Origin: Rhizobium acidisoli
GTDB lineage: Bacteria; Pseudomonadota; Alphaproteobacteria; Rhizobiales; Rhizobiaceae
DNA: 64,000 nucleotides
Reading direction: 5' to 3'
Assembly: GCF_002531755.2 (NCBI RefSeq)
Contig: NZ_CP034998.1
Span: forward strand, 2,356,001-2,420,000
Shown here: in pieces, positions 35,848 through 45,017 of the stretch
How positions within the stretch are numbered: position 1 is the stretch's first letter
Layout of the letters: each line of letters starts with the position of its first letter
Program-made: the position numbers and the translations under genes
The notes under the pieces: generated by a model
The model's database searches: none
What the model saw: only the letters and a program-made list of their open reading frames with translations
What the model was told of the DNA's origin: nothing

Positions 35848-36987
35848 CTATCTCGTTTTGAAGGCGTTGACGATCGGCAGACACATGGCGTTAGCGGCCG
35901 GCAACAGCCCTGTGAGAAGGCCGAGCCCGGCAATGATCGCGACGGATTTCAGCAGCACCTCGCCGCTGAAGACGAGGCCGAATTCCGGCCCGATCGACAG
36001 TGTCGCGAGCTTGGCCAGAACGAGCCCGCCCGCCCCGCCGATGGCGAAAATGAACAGCGTCTCGCCGAGAATGAGCACTACGATCCGCCCGCTTGAAAAG
36101 CCGAGCACCTTCATCACGCCGATTTCGAAGCGGCGCTCCCGGATGGCAAAGAGCATGGTGTTGACCGATATCATCAGGATCGTCACGAAGGCGGCGCCGA
36201 CGACGAGGCTGACAATCAGCCCGACATCGGCGAACTGCCGGAGAAACGCTTCGAGGAACTGTTTTTCCGTTTGCGTCCGGGTCTCAGCCGCCGAATTGGC
36301 AAAGAGCGCATCGATGCGCGCCGCCAGCACGCCCGAGGCGATACCGTCGCGCGGGCGCACCACGAAGGCGTCGACCGTATCCCTGTCGCGCGCGCGGGCA
36401 GCATTGACCATGTCGTAGCGGGCGAGCATGAAATAGGTGTCGGTGCCGGCATCGGCGCCCTCGAAGATGCCTGCGATGGTGAAGCTCCAGTTCCGGCTGC
36501 CGTCGGCCTTCAAGAGCTGGCTGGTGAGGCCGATGCGCTGGCCGACCGACCAGCCCTGCGCCTCAGCCAGCGCCCGGCCGACGAGCACCCGGTCGCCGCC
36601 TTCTTCCAGCGCCGCGATCAACTCAGGCGTCAGCCCGAGTTCGGCGCCATTGGCGGCGGCAATCGCCTGCGGATCGACCGCGCTGACGGCGACGATATTC
36701 TTCTCGACCTCGACGAAGCCGCGCATGCGCGCTGTATAGGCGACGGCCGCGACATCGCGCTGCGCCGCGATCCGGTTGAGATAGGCAATCGGCAGCGGCA
36801 GCCCCCGGCCCGATTTATTGAACACGCCGAGCAGATTGTCGCTGGCGCCGGCCGCCCCCTGGCTGCCGCTGACGAAACTCGCCGTCAGTCCGTAGATCAG
36901 GAAGGCGATGCCGACCGAAAACATCAGCAAGATCGCCCGCAGCCGCTTGCGCCAGGCATTGCGCCGCATCAGCTGGAAAAAGGTCAT
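35848..36987 (-). CDS. FtsX-family ABC permease (proximal)
   Basis: A 379-residue FtsX/MacB permease: an N-terminal helix (AILLMFSVGIAFLIYGLTAS), a periplasmic domain (about 45-240) and three C-terminal helices (VGLIVSLVVGAAFVTILMIS and onward). Its start overlaps the ATPase stop by 4 bp. It is the second of a heterodimeric permease pair, in contrast to the homodimeric MacB of E. coli. Confidence 0.88.
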   Translation of the reverse strand: MTFFQLMRRNAWRKRLRAILLMFSVGIAFLIYGLTASFVSGSQGAAGASDNLLGVFNKSGRGLPLPIAYLNRIAAQRDVAAVAYTARMRGFVEVEKNIVAVSAVDPQAIAAANGAELGLTPELIAALEEGGDRVLVGRALAEAQGWSVGQRIGLTSQLLKADGSRNWSFTIAGIFEGADAGTDTYFMLARYDMVNAARARDRDTVDAFVVRPRDGIASGVLAARIDALFANSAAETRTQTEKQFLEAFLRQFADVGLIVSLVVGAAFVTILMISVNTMLFAIRERRFEIGVMKVLGFSSGRIVVLILGETLFIFAIGGAGGLVLAKLATLSIGPEFGLVFSGEVLLKSVAIIAGLGLLTGLLPAANAMCLPIVNAFKTR

Positions 36988-37682
36988 CGGCCTTCCCCCT
37001 CGACGAATTCGCCCTTGTTGAGATGCAGCGTCCGCCTGGCAAAGGCGGCGGCCTGGGGATCGTGCGTGACCATGATGATGGTCTTTTGAAGCTCGCGATT
37101 GAGGAAGCCCAACATCTCCAGGATATCATTGGCCGATTTCCGGTCGAGATCGCCGGTCGGCTCATCGCAGAGAATGAGATCGGGATCGGCGACGATGGCC
37201 CGCGCAATGCCGACGCGCTGCTGCTGCCCGCCCGACATGCTCGACGGAAACTGCCGCTGCCGCCCGGCAAGCCCGACCAGATCCATCACAGTATCGACAC
37301 GCGCCCGCCGCTCCTTGCGCCCGAGCGGCTTCAAGAGCAGTGGCAGCTCGATATTCTCCGCCGCATTCAGCATCGGCAGCAGATTGTAGAACTGGAAGAC
37401 GATGCCCATGCTGTGCGCCCGCCAGTCGGCCCTCGCCCCTTCGCCCATCTGCTCGAGATGGCTGCGCCCGATCCGGATCTCGCCGGCGTCTGCGCTGTCG
37501 ATGCCGCCTAGCATATTCAGCAGCGTCGATTTCCCCGAACCCGACGGCCCCATCACCGCGACGAAATCGCCGCGCGGAATGGCAAGATCGAGCCCCGAGA
37601 AGATCGGTATCGTCTCCGCCCCGATCCGGAACGCCTTCCTGACGCCCGCAAGCGCGATATAGGGATCTTGAGTGTCCGTCAT
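36984..37682 (-). CDS. ABC ATPase, MacB/LolD-type
   Basis: A 232-residue ATPase with Walker [11 protein letters not shown]-loop FQFYNLLP, signature SGGQQQR and Walker [13 protein letters not shown], the GDLD ending being diagnostic of the MacB/LolD/FtsE export group. It energises the two downstream permeases. Upstream, separated by a 284-base gap carrying two dispersed repeats, is the periplasmic adaptor gene on the same strand. Confidence 0.93.
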   Translation of the reverse strand: MTDTQDPYIALAGVRKAFRIGAETIPIFSGLDLAIPRGDFVAVMGPSGSGKSTLLNMLGGIDSADAGEIRIGRSHLEQMGEGARADWRAHSMGIVFQFYNLLPMLNAAENIELPLLLKPLGRKERRARVDTVMDLVGLAGRQRQFPSSMSGGQQQRVGIARAIVADPDLILCDEPTGDLDRKSANDILEMLGFLNRELQKTIIMVTHDPQAAAFARRTLHLNKGEFVEGEGR

Positions 37683-37732
37683 GCTCTGCTCCTTGGTGGT
37701 TCGTTGTTTTGTGGCCGGTAGCCGGTGGCCGA

Positions 37733-37774
37733 CCTCGTCCTTCGAGGCCCCTCGCGGGGCACCTCAGGATGAGG
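37733..37774. repeat. Dispersed palindromic repeat
   Basis: CCTCGTCCTTCGAGGCCCCTCG followed by GGGGCACCTCAGGATGAGG. It lies in the gap between the adaptor and ATPase genes. Confidence 0.8.
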
Positions 37775-37887
37775 TCGGAGAGAAGCTGCGCTCTGCGGCA
37801 CAGGAAGCCAAACCGCACGTCATCAGATCAGCCCGCCAGCCGCACGACACGCGATCAGCTTTCCAGCCACACGGCACAACAATCAGC

Positions 37888-37935
37888 CCTATCCTGAGGT
37901 GCGCAGGCCAAAGGCCGGAGCCTCGAAGGACGGGG
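37888..37935. repeat. Dispersed palindromic repeat, variant
   Basis: CTATCCTGAGGTGCGCAGGCC, then AAGGCCGGAGCCTCGAAGGACG. Same family but with a longer central stem. The repeats may modulate polarity between adaptor and ATPase. Confidence 0.75.
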
Positions 37936-37966
37936 GCGGATGATAGGCACCATCGGAAGCCGCCTC

Positions 37967-39076
37967 CTACCCCACCAGCAGCCGGATGCGCGCCGCCATG
38001 GCAGGCCGCATGCCTGGCGGCGGCGACGTCAGCGACAGGCGCAGCGTCACCGTCCCCTTTTCCCGCGAAATCACAGGCGCGATCTTCGACACCTCGACCG
38101 CAAAGGGTTGGCCGGGAAAGCCGTCGAGCACCGCCTCGCCCGACAGGCCCGGCCGCATCAGCGCGATATTGGCCTCGGCCACATCGGCATCGATGACCAG
38201 GCTCGCCGTATCGGTGATGGTAAGCAGGCTTTCATCCTCCCGCACGCTGTCCTCGCGCGACAGCACCGTGTCGCCGATATGCGCATCGAACCCCGTGACG
38301 GCGCCGGAGATCGGCGCACGCACGGTCAGCGCCTCCACCTGCTCGCGCGCCTTGTCGATCTCGAGCTCCGCCTTTTCGACATCCTGGCGTGCCTGCAGGG
38401 CGGCATTCTCGGCCTTGTCGACAGCCGTTTTCGCCTCCTCCAGCGCCTGTGCCGACATGGCATCGCGCCCGGCGAGCCGCTCGGTGCGTGCAAACGACGA
38501 GCGCGCCTGCGCAAGCTCGATCGTCCTCGCATCAAGCGCCAGCGCCGCCGCCCGCCCCGCTATCTCGGCGCCCCGAAGCGCAAAACGCGCGCCGGCATCG
38601 TCAAGCCGCACCAGCACCTGCCCGGCGACGACGCTGTCGCCCGCTTCGACCTCGACCGCGACGATCCGGCCCTCATATTTGGAAAAGACGGTGGCGATAT
38701 CGGGGGCCACGACATAACCGGAGCCGGTGACCTCGCGGGGGAGCGCAGCCGTGCTCTTCGCTCCACCCTCGGTCGGAGTCCGCACTCCTTCAACAGCGGC
38801 ACCGTCCCTGGCTCGCGCCTCCACCCCATCAGCGGATATCGCAAGGTCTCTGCCCGAAAACCCCGCAAGCGAGGTCTCGATGCGCTGCAGCGTCTCAGGT
38901 CCATAGAAAAGAGCCGCCGCCAGCGATGCCGTCGCGGCAAGGACAAGCATTGCGCCAGGGGTCGTGCGCCGCCGGGCATGAGGCTTCGGCGGCTCCGTCG
39001 CAAAGGCCGCGGGCGCGATCGAAAGCGATCTGAGCTTGGCGGCAAGGTCTCGGTCATGTTCTGATGTCGTGTTCAT
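37967..39076 (-). CDS. Periplasmic adaptor (HlyD/MacA-type)
   Basis: A 369-residue membrane-fusion protein. It has an N-terminal transmembrane segment (PGAMLVLAATASLAAALFYG, residues about 45-65), a lipoyl half-motif (IVAVEVEAGDSVVAGQVLVRL), a long alpha-helical hairpin (about 160-230, rich in Ala, Glu and Lys), the second lipoyl half (LTVRAPISGAVTGFDAHIGD) and a C-terminal beta-barrel (PPPGMRPAMAARIRLLVG). It would couple the ABC complex to an outer membrane channel. Start at ATG 39076 chosen; an ATG at 39088 is an alternative. Confidence 0.88.
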   Translation of the reverse strand: MNTTSEHDRDLAAKLRSLSIAPAAFATEPPKPHARRRTTPGAMLVLAATASLAAALFYGPETLQRIETSLAGFSGRDLAISADGVEARARDGAAVEGVRTPTEGGAKSTAALPREVTGSGYVVAPDIATVFSKYEGRIVAVEVEAGDSVVAGQVLVRLDDAGARFALRGAEIAGRAAALALDARTIELAQARSSFARTERLAGRDAMSAQALEEAKTAVDKAENAALQARQDVEKAELEIDKAREQVEALTVRAPISGAVTGFDAHIGDTVLSREDSVREDESLLTITDTASLVIDADVAEANIALMRPGLSGEAVLDGFPGQPFAVEVSKIAPVISREKGTVTLRLSLTSPPPGMRPAMAARIRLLVG

Positions 39077-39161
39077 ACCGGTAGACATCGCCGACCCGGC
39101 AGAAATCGCGACCTCGAACACGATCCAGGCAGTCCTCGATCGCGATTGCGTACGTGCCAGT

Positions 39162-39341
39162 GGCCGCCCTCGTCCTTCGAGCCCCTGCGGGGCGCCTCAA
39201 GATGAGGTCGGAGAGAGGACACGGCTTGTATCGCTGGAGAACGCGGCGCCCTGCCGCCGATAGGCTAGCCGCAGGGCACAACAATCAGTCCTCATGGTGA
39301 GGAGGCCCGCAGGGCCGTCTCGAACCACGAGGGCGGGTGGC
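39162..39341. repeat. 180-bp tandem unit, first copy
   Basis: Begins GGCCGCCCTCGTCCTTCGAG, holds one dispersed palindrome, a GGAGAACGCGGCGCCCTGCC segment, the CGCAGGGCACAACAATCAG segment and a CCTCATGGTGAGGAGGCCCG inverted unit. Its partner is at 39366-39545. Confidence 0.85.
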
Positions 39342-39365
39342 ATGCCGATGCGTTTAAGCGCCGCT

Positions 39366-39545
39366 GGCCGCCCCCGTCCTTCGAGGCCCCTGCGGGGCAC
39401 CTCAGGATGAGGTCGGAGAGAGGGCACGGCTTGTATCGCTGGGGAACGCGGCGCCCTGCCGCCGAGAGTTAGCCGCAGGGCACAACAATTAGCCCTCATG
39501 GTGAGGAGGCCTGCAGGGCCGTCTCGAACCACGAGGGCGGATGGC
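39366..39545. repeat. 180-bp tandem unit, second copy
   Basis: Same content and order as 39162-39341 with scattered substitutions (for example CCCCGTCCTTCGAGG versus CCTCGTCCTTCGAGC). The two copies are separated by 24 bases and fill most of the 507-base gap between the adaptor and the AraC gene. Confidence 0.85.
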
Positions 39546-39583
39546 TGGCCGCTACAGCCCCCATTGCCGAGGAAACACCGCCC

Positions 39584-40591
39584 TCACCCCTTCCTCTGCC
39601 GCCAGGCAACCGGCGTCATATCCGTCACTCGCCGAAATTCGCGGTTGAAGTTGGACTTGGTCTGGAAGCCGACCTCGAACATCACCTCGGTCACCGATTT
39701 CCCAGTGCCGGAAAGCAGCCGGCAGGCCTCGCCGATCCGGTAGTCATTGACATATTGCGACACGTTCTTGTCCATCGCCCGGTTGATCGCTGCCGAGATC
39801 TGGCGGGCGGGAATGCCGGTCTTGCGGGCCAGCCGGTCGAGATTGAGATTGGCGTCGCGATAGAGTTTACGGGCCTCCATCAGCGCATCGACCGCGGCGA
39901 TCGTCTCCTTGTCCTCGCTCGTCTCCGGCCGCGGCGCCGTCTCCACCATCTCGGCCGGCGCCCGGCTTCGGCTGGCGGCCGCCGCCGCGATGCCGAGGAT
40001 GACGAGGACAGCGAGATTTCCGATACTGATCAGCATCAGCGCCCGCGCACTATGGGCCGAGGTGAGGTCGAGGAAGACGAAGGTATCGAGCGCGGCCGAG
40101 AGACACAGAGCGGCGGCCGCAAAGATGATCGCCCGGTAGGCCGGCACCGCCCCTTCGAAGGGCGCCAGCCGCAGCGCATCGGCGCCCGGGCGCATCAGAA
40201 GCAGGATGGCCAGGGCATAACCGACGAAGATTAGCACCAGCGCGATATCGATCGCCTCGCGCCAAACGGCCATCAGCAGCAGGATAAGGGCGGCGGGCAC
40301 GGCATGCAGCGCCACCCGCGCCGGCAGTGGCCGCCGGCTGGTCCGCACCAGCCGGGAAACCCCGGCATAGGCAAGCGGCGGCACCATCGCCGCAATCACC
40401 GGCGCGATCAAGCCGATGGCCTGCACTCCATATCCCCAACGCAGGCCGGAGAGCACGGATTGCAGCGCGGCGAGCAGGATGAGCGCCAGAAACGGCCGGT
40501 TCGGCACCGCCTCCTCGTCGCGCCTGAGGACCGTGACGAAAAGGACAAGCAGCAGCAGGGCAACGGCGAAGGGAAGCGGAATAAACAGCAT
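39584..40591 (-). CDS. Membrane-anchored AraC-family regulator
   Basis: A 335-residue protein with about six N-terminal hydrophobic helices (residues about 3-210) and a C-terminal AraC DNA-binding domain (YRDANLNLDRLARKTGIPARQI and onward to TEVMFEVGFQTKSNFNREFR). This architecture is known for AraC proteins that sense membrane or envelope signals directly. I chose the ATG at 40591; the open frame from 40627 adds twelve residues with no ribosome site. It may regulate the export cassette just downstream on the same strand. Confidence 0.85.
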   Translation of the reverse strand: MLFIPLPFAVALLLLVLFVTVLRRDEEAVPNRPFLALILLAALQSVLSGLRWGYGVQAIGLIAPVIAAMVPPLAYAGVSRLVRTSRRPLPARVALHAVPAALILLLMAVWREAIDIALVLIFVGYALAILLLMRPGADALRLAPFEGAVPAYRAIIFAAAALCLSAALDTFVFLDLTSAHSARALMLISIGNLAVLVILGIAAAAASRSRAPAEMVETAPRPETSEDKETIAAVDALMEARKLYRDANLNLDRLARKTGIPARQISAAINRAMDKNVSQYVNDYRIGEACRLLSGTGKSVTEVMFEVGFQTKSNFNREFRRVTDMTPVAWRQRKG

Positions 40592-40709
40592 GGCCTGACA
40601 GGATCGTGGCGAATAGGCGGCCATCATTGCCGAGATCGTCGCCGGGCGCGACCTCCATCATGTTTTAGGACGTGTTTTAGATGGGGATTTTGTGGGGGAT
40701 CCGCCTGGA

Positions 40710-41291
40710 TCAGCGGCCATCCAGGAACGCCAGCACCCGCGTGGTGAGGAGCGCGGTCGCATCCGCATCATAGGACGGCAGCGAACTGTCGGCGAAGTAG
40801 TGCTGATCGCCGGGGTAGAGGAAAAGCTCCGCGTCCTCGACCTTCGCCACGATCTCGCGGGCGGCATCGATGTCACCCTCGCCGACAAAGATCGCATCGT
40901 TGTCCATGCCGTGGATCTGGACAGCCACTCCCTCCGGCCAGGGCCCGAAAGCCCATTCGCCGCTGATCGGCAGGCAGGAGTAAAAAAGCAGAGCCCCGCG
41001 GGCGCCAGGCCGTGTCTGTGCCAGCTTCTGCGCGGGCAGCACGCCGAATGAGAACCCGGCATAGACCAGTTCGCGAGGCAATTCGTCGGCAAGCCGGACG
41101 CCGCGCTCCCGGATGGCGTCGAAGCCGATCTCGCCGATATAGGCAAGCCCCTCCTCGATGCTGTCGAATATGCGCCCGTCGAACAGGTCAGGCGTGTGCA
41201 CGATGTGGCCGGCGGCCGTAATCTCGTCAGCGAAGGCGCGCACGCCAGGGGTCAGCCCTTGAGCGTGGTGGAACAGCAAAATCTCGGCCAT
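40710..41291 (-). CDS. Dienelactone hydrolase-family alpha/beta hydrolase
   Basis: A 193-residue hydrolase starting MAEILLFHHAQGLTPGVRAF. The nucleophile elbow is GFSFG (serine where classical dienelactone hydrolase has cysteine), the acid is in GMDNDAIF or GEGDIDAA, and the histidine in GDQHYFAD. It probably hydrolyses a small ester or lactone. It lies 40 nt beyond the end of the oxidase operon on the same strand; cotranscription is possible but functional linkage is not evident. Confidence 0.85.
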   Translation of the reverse strand: MAEILLFHHAQGLTPGVRAFADEITAAGHIVHTPDLFDGRIFDSIEEGLAYIGEIGFDAIRERGVRLADELPRELVYAGFSFGVLPAQKLAQTRPGARGALLFYSCLPISGEWAFGPWPEGVAVQIHGMDNDAIFVGEGDIDAAREIVAKVEDAELFLYPGDQHYFADSSLPSYDADATALLTTRVLAFLDGR

Positions 41292-41331
41292 ATTTGCTCC
41301 GGTTGAGATGGTCGCACCTGATGACCGATAT

Positions 41332-41703
41332 CTAAGGCGCGGCACCGAAGAAGGCGAGCCGGGTGAAGATCGTATAGTCCGCTTCCGAGACCATCAGTGC
41401 CACGAAAACCAGCACCAGCACCGGCGGCAGCAGGATGGCGTAGACCAGCGCCAGCCGTTCCCAGGCCATATGCATGAAGACGGCGACGATCAGCCCGGCC
41501 TTCAGCATCATGAACAGCAGGATCAGCGTCCAGCGAAGATAGCCGTGGATCCCGAGATAATCGACCATATAGGAAAAGGCGCTGAGCACGAAGAGCAGGC
41601 CCCAGACGAAGAAATAGAGCCCGATCGGATGCTGCTGCCCGTGATCTTGTGCATGCGGGGCCTGTGCATGTGGGCTTTGCCCATGCGCTGTTGTCTCGCT
41701 CAT
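41332..41703 (-). CDS. Cytochrome oxidase subunit IV-like protein
   Basis: A 123-residue membrane protein with three hydrophobic helices (about 28-47, 55-79, 86-110) preceded by a His/Gln-rich soluble leader (AHGQSPHAQAPHAQDHGQQH). It matches the prokaryotic cytochrome c/quinol oxidase subunit IV family, an assembly or stability subunit. It overlaps nothing but starts 7 nt after coxP ends, so it belongs to the operon. Confidence 0.85.
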   Translation of the reverse strand: MSETTAHGQSPHAQAPHAQDHGQQHPIGLYFFVWGLLFVLSAFSYMVDYLGIHGYLRWTLILLFMMLKAGLIVAVFMHMAWERLALVYAILLPPVLVLVFVALMVSEADYTIFTRLAFFGAAP

Positions 41704-41710
41704 GACGACC

Positions 41711-42430
41711 TCACCACAGATAGAAAAACGCGAAGATGAAGACCCAGACCAGGTCGACGAAATGCCAGTAGAGACCCATGATCTCGACGGCCTCGTAGCG
41801 CCCTCTCCGGCTGGTGAAGAAGCCGCGCCGCTCCACGTCGAAATCGCCCCGCCAGACCTTGCGGGCGGTAATGAGGAGGAAGATGACGCCGATCGTCACA
41901 TGGGTGCCGTGAAAGCCGGTGATCATGAAGAAGGTCGAGCCGAACTGTGCGGCCCCCCACGGGTTCCCCCAGGGGCGCACGCCTTCGGTGATCAGCTTGG
42001 TCCATTCGAAGGCCTGCATGCCAACGAAGCATGCCCCGAGAAGCGCCGTCAGCAGCATCAGCACCGCGGTCTTGTGGCGGTCGCGGCGATAGCCGAAATT
42101 GACCGCCATCGCCATGGTGCCGCTGCTCGAGATCAGCACGAAGGTCATGATCGCGATCAGGATCAGCGGAACATCCTGCCCGCCGATATGGAGCGCAAAA
42201 ACCTCGCTCGGATTGGGCCATGCGACGGGCGTCGACATGCGGGCGGTCATATAGGCGATCAGAAAGCAGCCGAAGACGAAGGTGTCGCTGAGCAGAAAGA
42301 TCCACATCATCGCCTTGCCCCAGGAGGCGGTCTTGAAGGCGCGCTGATCCGAGCTGAAATCGGCGGCGACACCGCGCAGACCGGCCGGCCGCAGCCCTGG
42401 CTCGCCATGCGTCTCGATAGTCTGTGCCAT
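41711..42430 (-). CDS. coxP: Cytochrome oxidase subunit III-like protein (second)
   Basis: A 239-residue member of the subunit III family with seven hydrophobic helices. Typical features are FGCFLIAYM, the FHGTHVTIGVIFLL segment, and YWHFVDLVWVFIFAFFYLW at the end. AGGAGG lies 7 nt before the ATG at 42430. It corresponds to coxP of the Bradyrhizobium coxMNOP operon. Confidence 0.88.
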   Translation of the reverse strand: MAQTIETHGEPGLRPAGLRGVAADFSSDQRAFKTASWGKAMMWIFLLSDTFVFGCFLIAYMTARMSTPVAWPNPSEVFALHIGGQDVPLILIAIMTFVLISSSGTMAMAVNFGYRRDRHKTAVLMLLTALLGACFVGMQAFEWTKLITEGVRPWGNPWGAAQFGSTFFMITGFHGTHVTIGVIFLLITARKVWRGDFDVERRGFFTSRRGRYEAVEIMGLYWHFVDLVWVFIFAFFYLW

Positions 42431-42453
42431 CTGCAAACCTCCTGGTTCAGCCC

Positions 42454-43167
42454 CTATTTCAACAACGTCCGGCAGAGATCGACGAAATCATTCGCCCAGC
42501 CGGCAAAAAGCGCAAAAAGCAGGAGCCAGACGGCGAGCATGAAATGCGAGTAGATGGTGGAAAGATCGACGCTGAGGCGCAGCCTTTCCGGCGCGACGTC
42601 GGTTGAGAATGCCTTGACCGTCGTGTGCGTGAGCACGGCAAGCCCGCCGAAAATATGCAATCCGTGCAGGCCGGTCAGCATGTAGAAGAAGCTGTTGGCG
42701 GGGTTGTCGGCAAGCACGTAGCCGGCGGCCGTCAGTTCCCGCCAAGCCTGGATTTGTCCGACGAGGAAGAAGACCGCAAGCGCAAGTCCCGTCACAAGCG
42801 CCGGCCGCAGGGCTTCCATGCGGCCGTGCCGCGCTTCTCGTTTGGCCCATTGCAGCGCGGCACTGCTCAAGGCCAGTGCTGCCGTGTTCACCCAGAGCAG
42901 GCGCGGAATGGGCATCCCCCACCAGTCCGCCGACGCCATGCGCATGAAATAGGCGCTGACGGCAAGGCTGAAGAGCGCGCCGACGACGCCGAGAAACACG
43001 AAGAGGCCGATCTTCACCGCCGGCACGGCTGGCCGATCGGCGCCGTCATGAGCCGGCAGCCGCACCGACCCCGTCTCCAGCCAGGGCTTGGATGTCAGCC
43101 GCTGCCCGGAAAGCCACCAGATGATGATGGCGGCGACTGCGGCAAGAAAGACCAGGATGACGTTCAT
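42454..43167 (-). CDS. coxO: Cytochrome oxidase subunit III-like protein (first)
   Basis: A 237-residue membrane protein with about seven helices and the subunit III family features MLTGLHGLHIFGGLAVL and YSHFMLAVWLLLFALF. Its start overlaps the coxN stop by 4 bp, so the two are translationally coupled. It corresponds to coxO in coxMNOP operons; two subunit III genes side by side is normal for this operon type. Confidence 0.85.
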   Translation of the reverse strand: MNVILVFLAAVAAIIIWWLSGQRLTSKPWLETGSVRLPAHDGADRPAVPAVKIGLFVFLGVVGALFSLAVSAYFMRMASADWWGMPIPRLLWVNTAALALSSAALQWAKREARHGRMEALRPALVTGLALAVFFLVGQIQAWRELTAAGYVLADNPANSFFYMLTGLHGLHIFGGLAVLTHTTVKAFSTDVAPERLRLSVDLSTIYSHFMLAVWLLLFALFAGWANDFVDLCRTLLK

Positions 43168-44933
43168 GCCGGAACCTCCCGGGTGACGCCATCGCTTGCC
43201 GGCACTGTCTGCGGGATGAAGTCCTCAGCCGCCCCGGGCACGCTGTAATCATAGGCCCAGCGGTAGACGACAGGCAGATCCTTGCCCCAGTTGCCATGTG
43301 CCGGCGGCGTCTGCGGCGTCTGCCATTCGAGCGTCGTTGCCCGCCACGGATTGCCGCCTGCCTCCCTGCCCCGGAAAAGGCTCCAGACCAGATTGAACAG
43401 GAAGACCATCTGCCCGGCCCCGACGATCAGCGCCATTACCGTGATGAAGATGTTCAGCGAATGGGCCGAAGGCGGAACGAAGGCCGTCTCTCCCATCTCG
43501 AAATAGCGGCGCGGCACGCCGAGCAGGCCGAGATAATGCATCGGGAAGAAGATCGCATAGGTGCCGAGGAAGGTGATCCAGAAGTGGATATGGCCGAGCA
43601 TGTGGTTCAGCATGCGACCCGTCACCTTCGGATACCAGTGATAGATCGCCCCGAAGATGACGAGGATCGGCGCCACCCCCATGACCATGTGGAAATGCGC
43701 GACGACGAACATCGTATCCGACAGCGGCACGTCGACGACGACATTGCCGAGGAAGAGGCCGGTCAGGCCGCCATTGACGAAGGTGACGATGAAGGCGAGC
43801 GCAAACAGCATCGGCAGCGTCAGGTGAATGTCGCCGCGCCAGAGCGTCAGCACCCAGTTATAGACCTTGATCGCGGTGGGCACGGCGATGATCAGCGTCG
43901 TGGTGGCGAAGAAGAAGCCGAAGGCCGGGTTCATGCCGCTGACATACATGTGGTGCGCCCAGACGACGAAGCTCAAGCCGCCGATAATGACGATCGCCCA
44001 GACCATCATCCGATAGCCGAAGATGTTCTTGCGCGCATGCGTGCTGATCAGGTCGGAGACGATGCCGAAGGCCGGCAGCGCGACGATATAGACCTCGGGA
44101 TGCCCGAAGAACCAGAACAGGTGCTGGAACAGGATCGGGCTGCCGCCGCCATGTTGCAGCTGCGTGCCCATTTCGACGATGGCCGGCATGAAAAAGCTGG
44201 TGCCGAGCACGCGGTCGAACATCATCATGACGCAGGCGACGAAGAGGGCGGGAAAGGCGAGCAGCGCCATCACGGTCGCGGTGAAGATGCCCCAGACGGT
44301 GAGCGGCATCCGCATCAGCGTCATGCCGCGTGCGCGTCCCTGCAGCACGGTCACCACATAGTTCAGGCCGCCCATGGTGAAGCCGATGATGAAGACGATC
44401 AGCGACGAAAGCATCAGCAGGATGCCCCAGTCCTTGCCGCCGGGCGTGCCGGAGAGCACGGATTGCGGCGGATAAAGCGTCCATCCGGCCCCCGTCGGGC
44501 CGCCGGGGGCGAAGAAGCCTGCGGCGAGGATCAGAACCGCGAGCAGATAGATCCAGTAGCTCAGCATGTTCGCATATGGGAATACCATGTCGCGGGCGCC
44601 GACCATCAGCGGAATGAGGTAATTGCCGAAGCCGCCGAGGAAGAGTGCCGTCAGCAGATAGATCACCATGATCATGCCGTGCATGGTGATGAACTGGTAA
44701 TAGTGATCGGCATCGATGAAGGCGAAATAGCCTGGAAATGCCAGCTGAATCCGCATCAGCCAGGAAAGCACCAGCGCCACCAGGCCGATCGAGATCGCAG
44801 TGATCGAATATTGCACGGCGATGATCTTGGCATCCTGGCTGAACACATATTTGGTCCACCAGCTGTGCGGATGATAAAGCTCGACATCCTCGACTTCGGC
44901 GGAGGGGATGCTGCCGGATGGAATCTCGACCAT
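43164..44933 (-). CDS. coxN: Cytochrome c oxidase subunit I
   Basis: A 589-residue heme-copper oxidase catalytic subunit. Ligands are H85 (heme a), H278 with Y282 in GHPEVY, H327-H328 (CuB) and H413/H415 (hemes a3 and a). The D-channel aspartate is D115 in ARDMVFPY and the K-channel lysine K356 in PTAIKVYNW; E280 sits at the proton-gate position. This is an A-type oxidase that reduces oxygen while pumping protons. It matches coxN of the alternative aa3 oxidase. Confidence 0.96.
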   Translation of the reverse strand: MVEIPSGSIPSAEVEDVELYHPHSWWTKYVFSQDAKIIAVQYSITAISIGLVALVLSWLMRIQLAFPGYFAFIDADHYYQFITMHGMIMVIYLLTALFLGGFGNYLIPLMVGARDMVFPYANMLSYWIYLLAVLILAAGFFAPGGPTGAGWTLYPPQSVLSGTPGGKDWGILLMLSSLIVFIIGFTMGGLNYVVTVLQGRARGMTLMRMPLTVWGIFTATVMALLAFPALFVACVMMMFDRVLGTSFFMPAIVEMGTQLQHGGGSPILFQHLFWFFGHPEVYIVALPAFGIVSDLISTHARKNIFGYRMMVWAIVIIGGLSFVVWAHHMYVSGMNPAFGFFFATTTLIIAVPTAIKVYNWVLTLWRGDIHLTLPMLFALAFIVTFVNGGLTGLFLGNVVVDVPLSDTMFVVAHFHMVMGVAPILVIFGAIYHWYPKVTGRMLNHMLGHIHFWITFLGTYAIFFPMHYLGLLGVPRRYFEMGETAFVPPSAHSLNIFITVMALIVGAGQMVFLFNLVWSLFRGREAGGNPWRATTLEWQTPQTPPAHGNWGKDLPVVYRWAYDYSVPGAAEDFIPQTVPASDGVTREVPA

Positions 44934-45017
44934 GATCTCTCTTCCCTTTCCTCCAGCGGTCTACGACCGCTGCGGGGTCAACTGAACCGGCAAGCGGCTC
45001 CGGCGGCTGCGCCGAAG

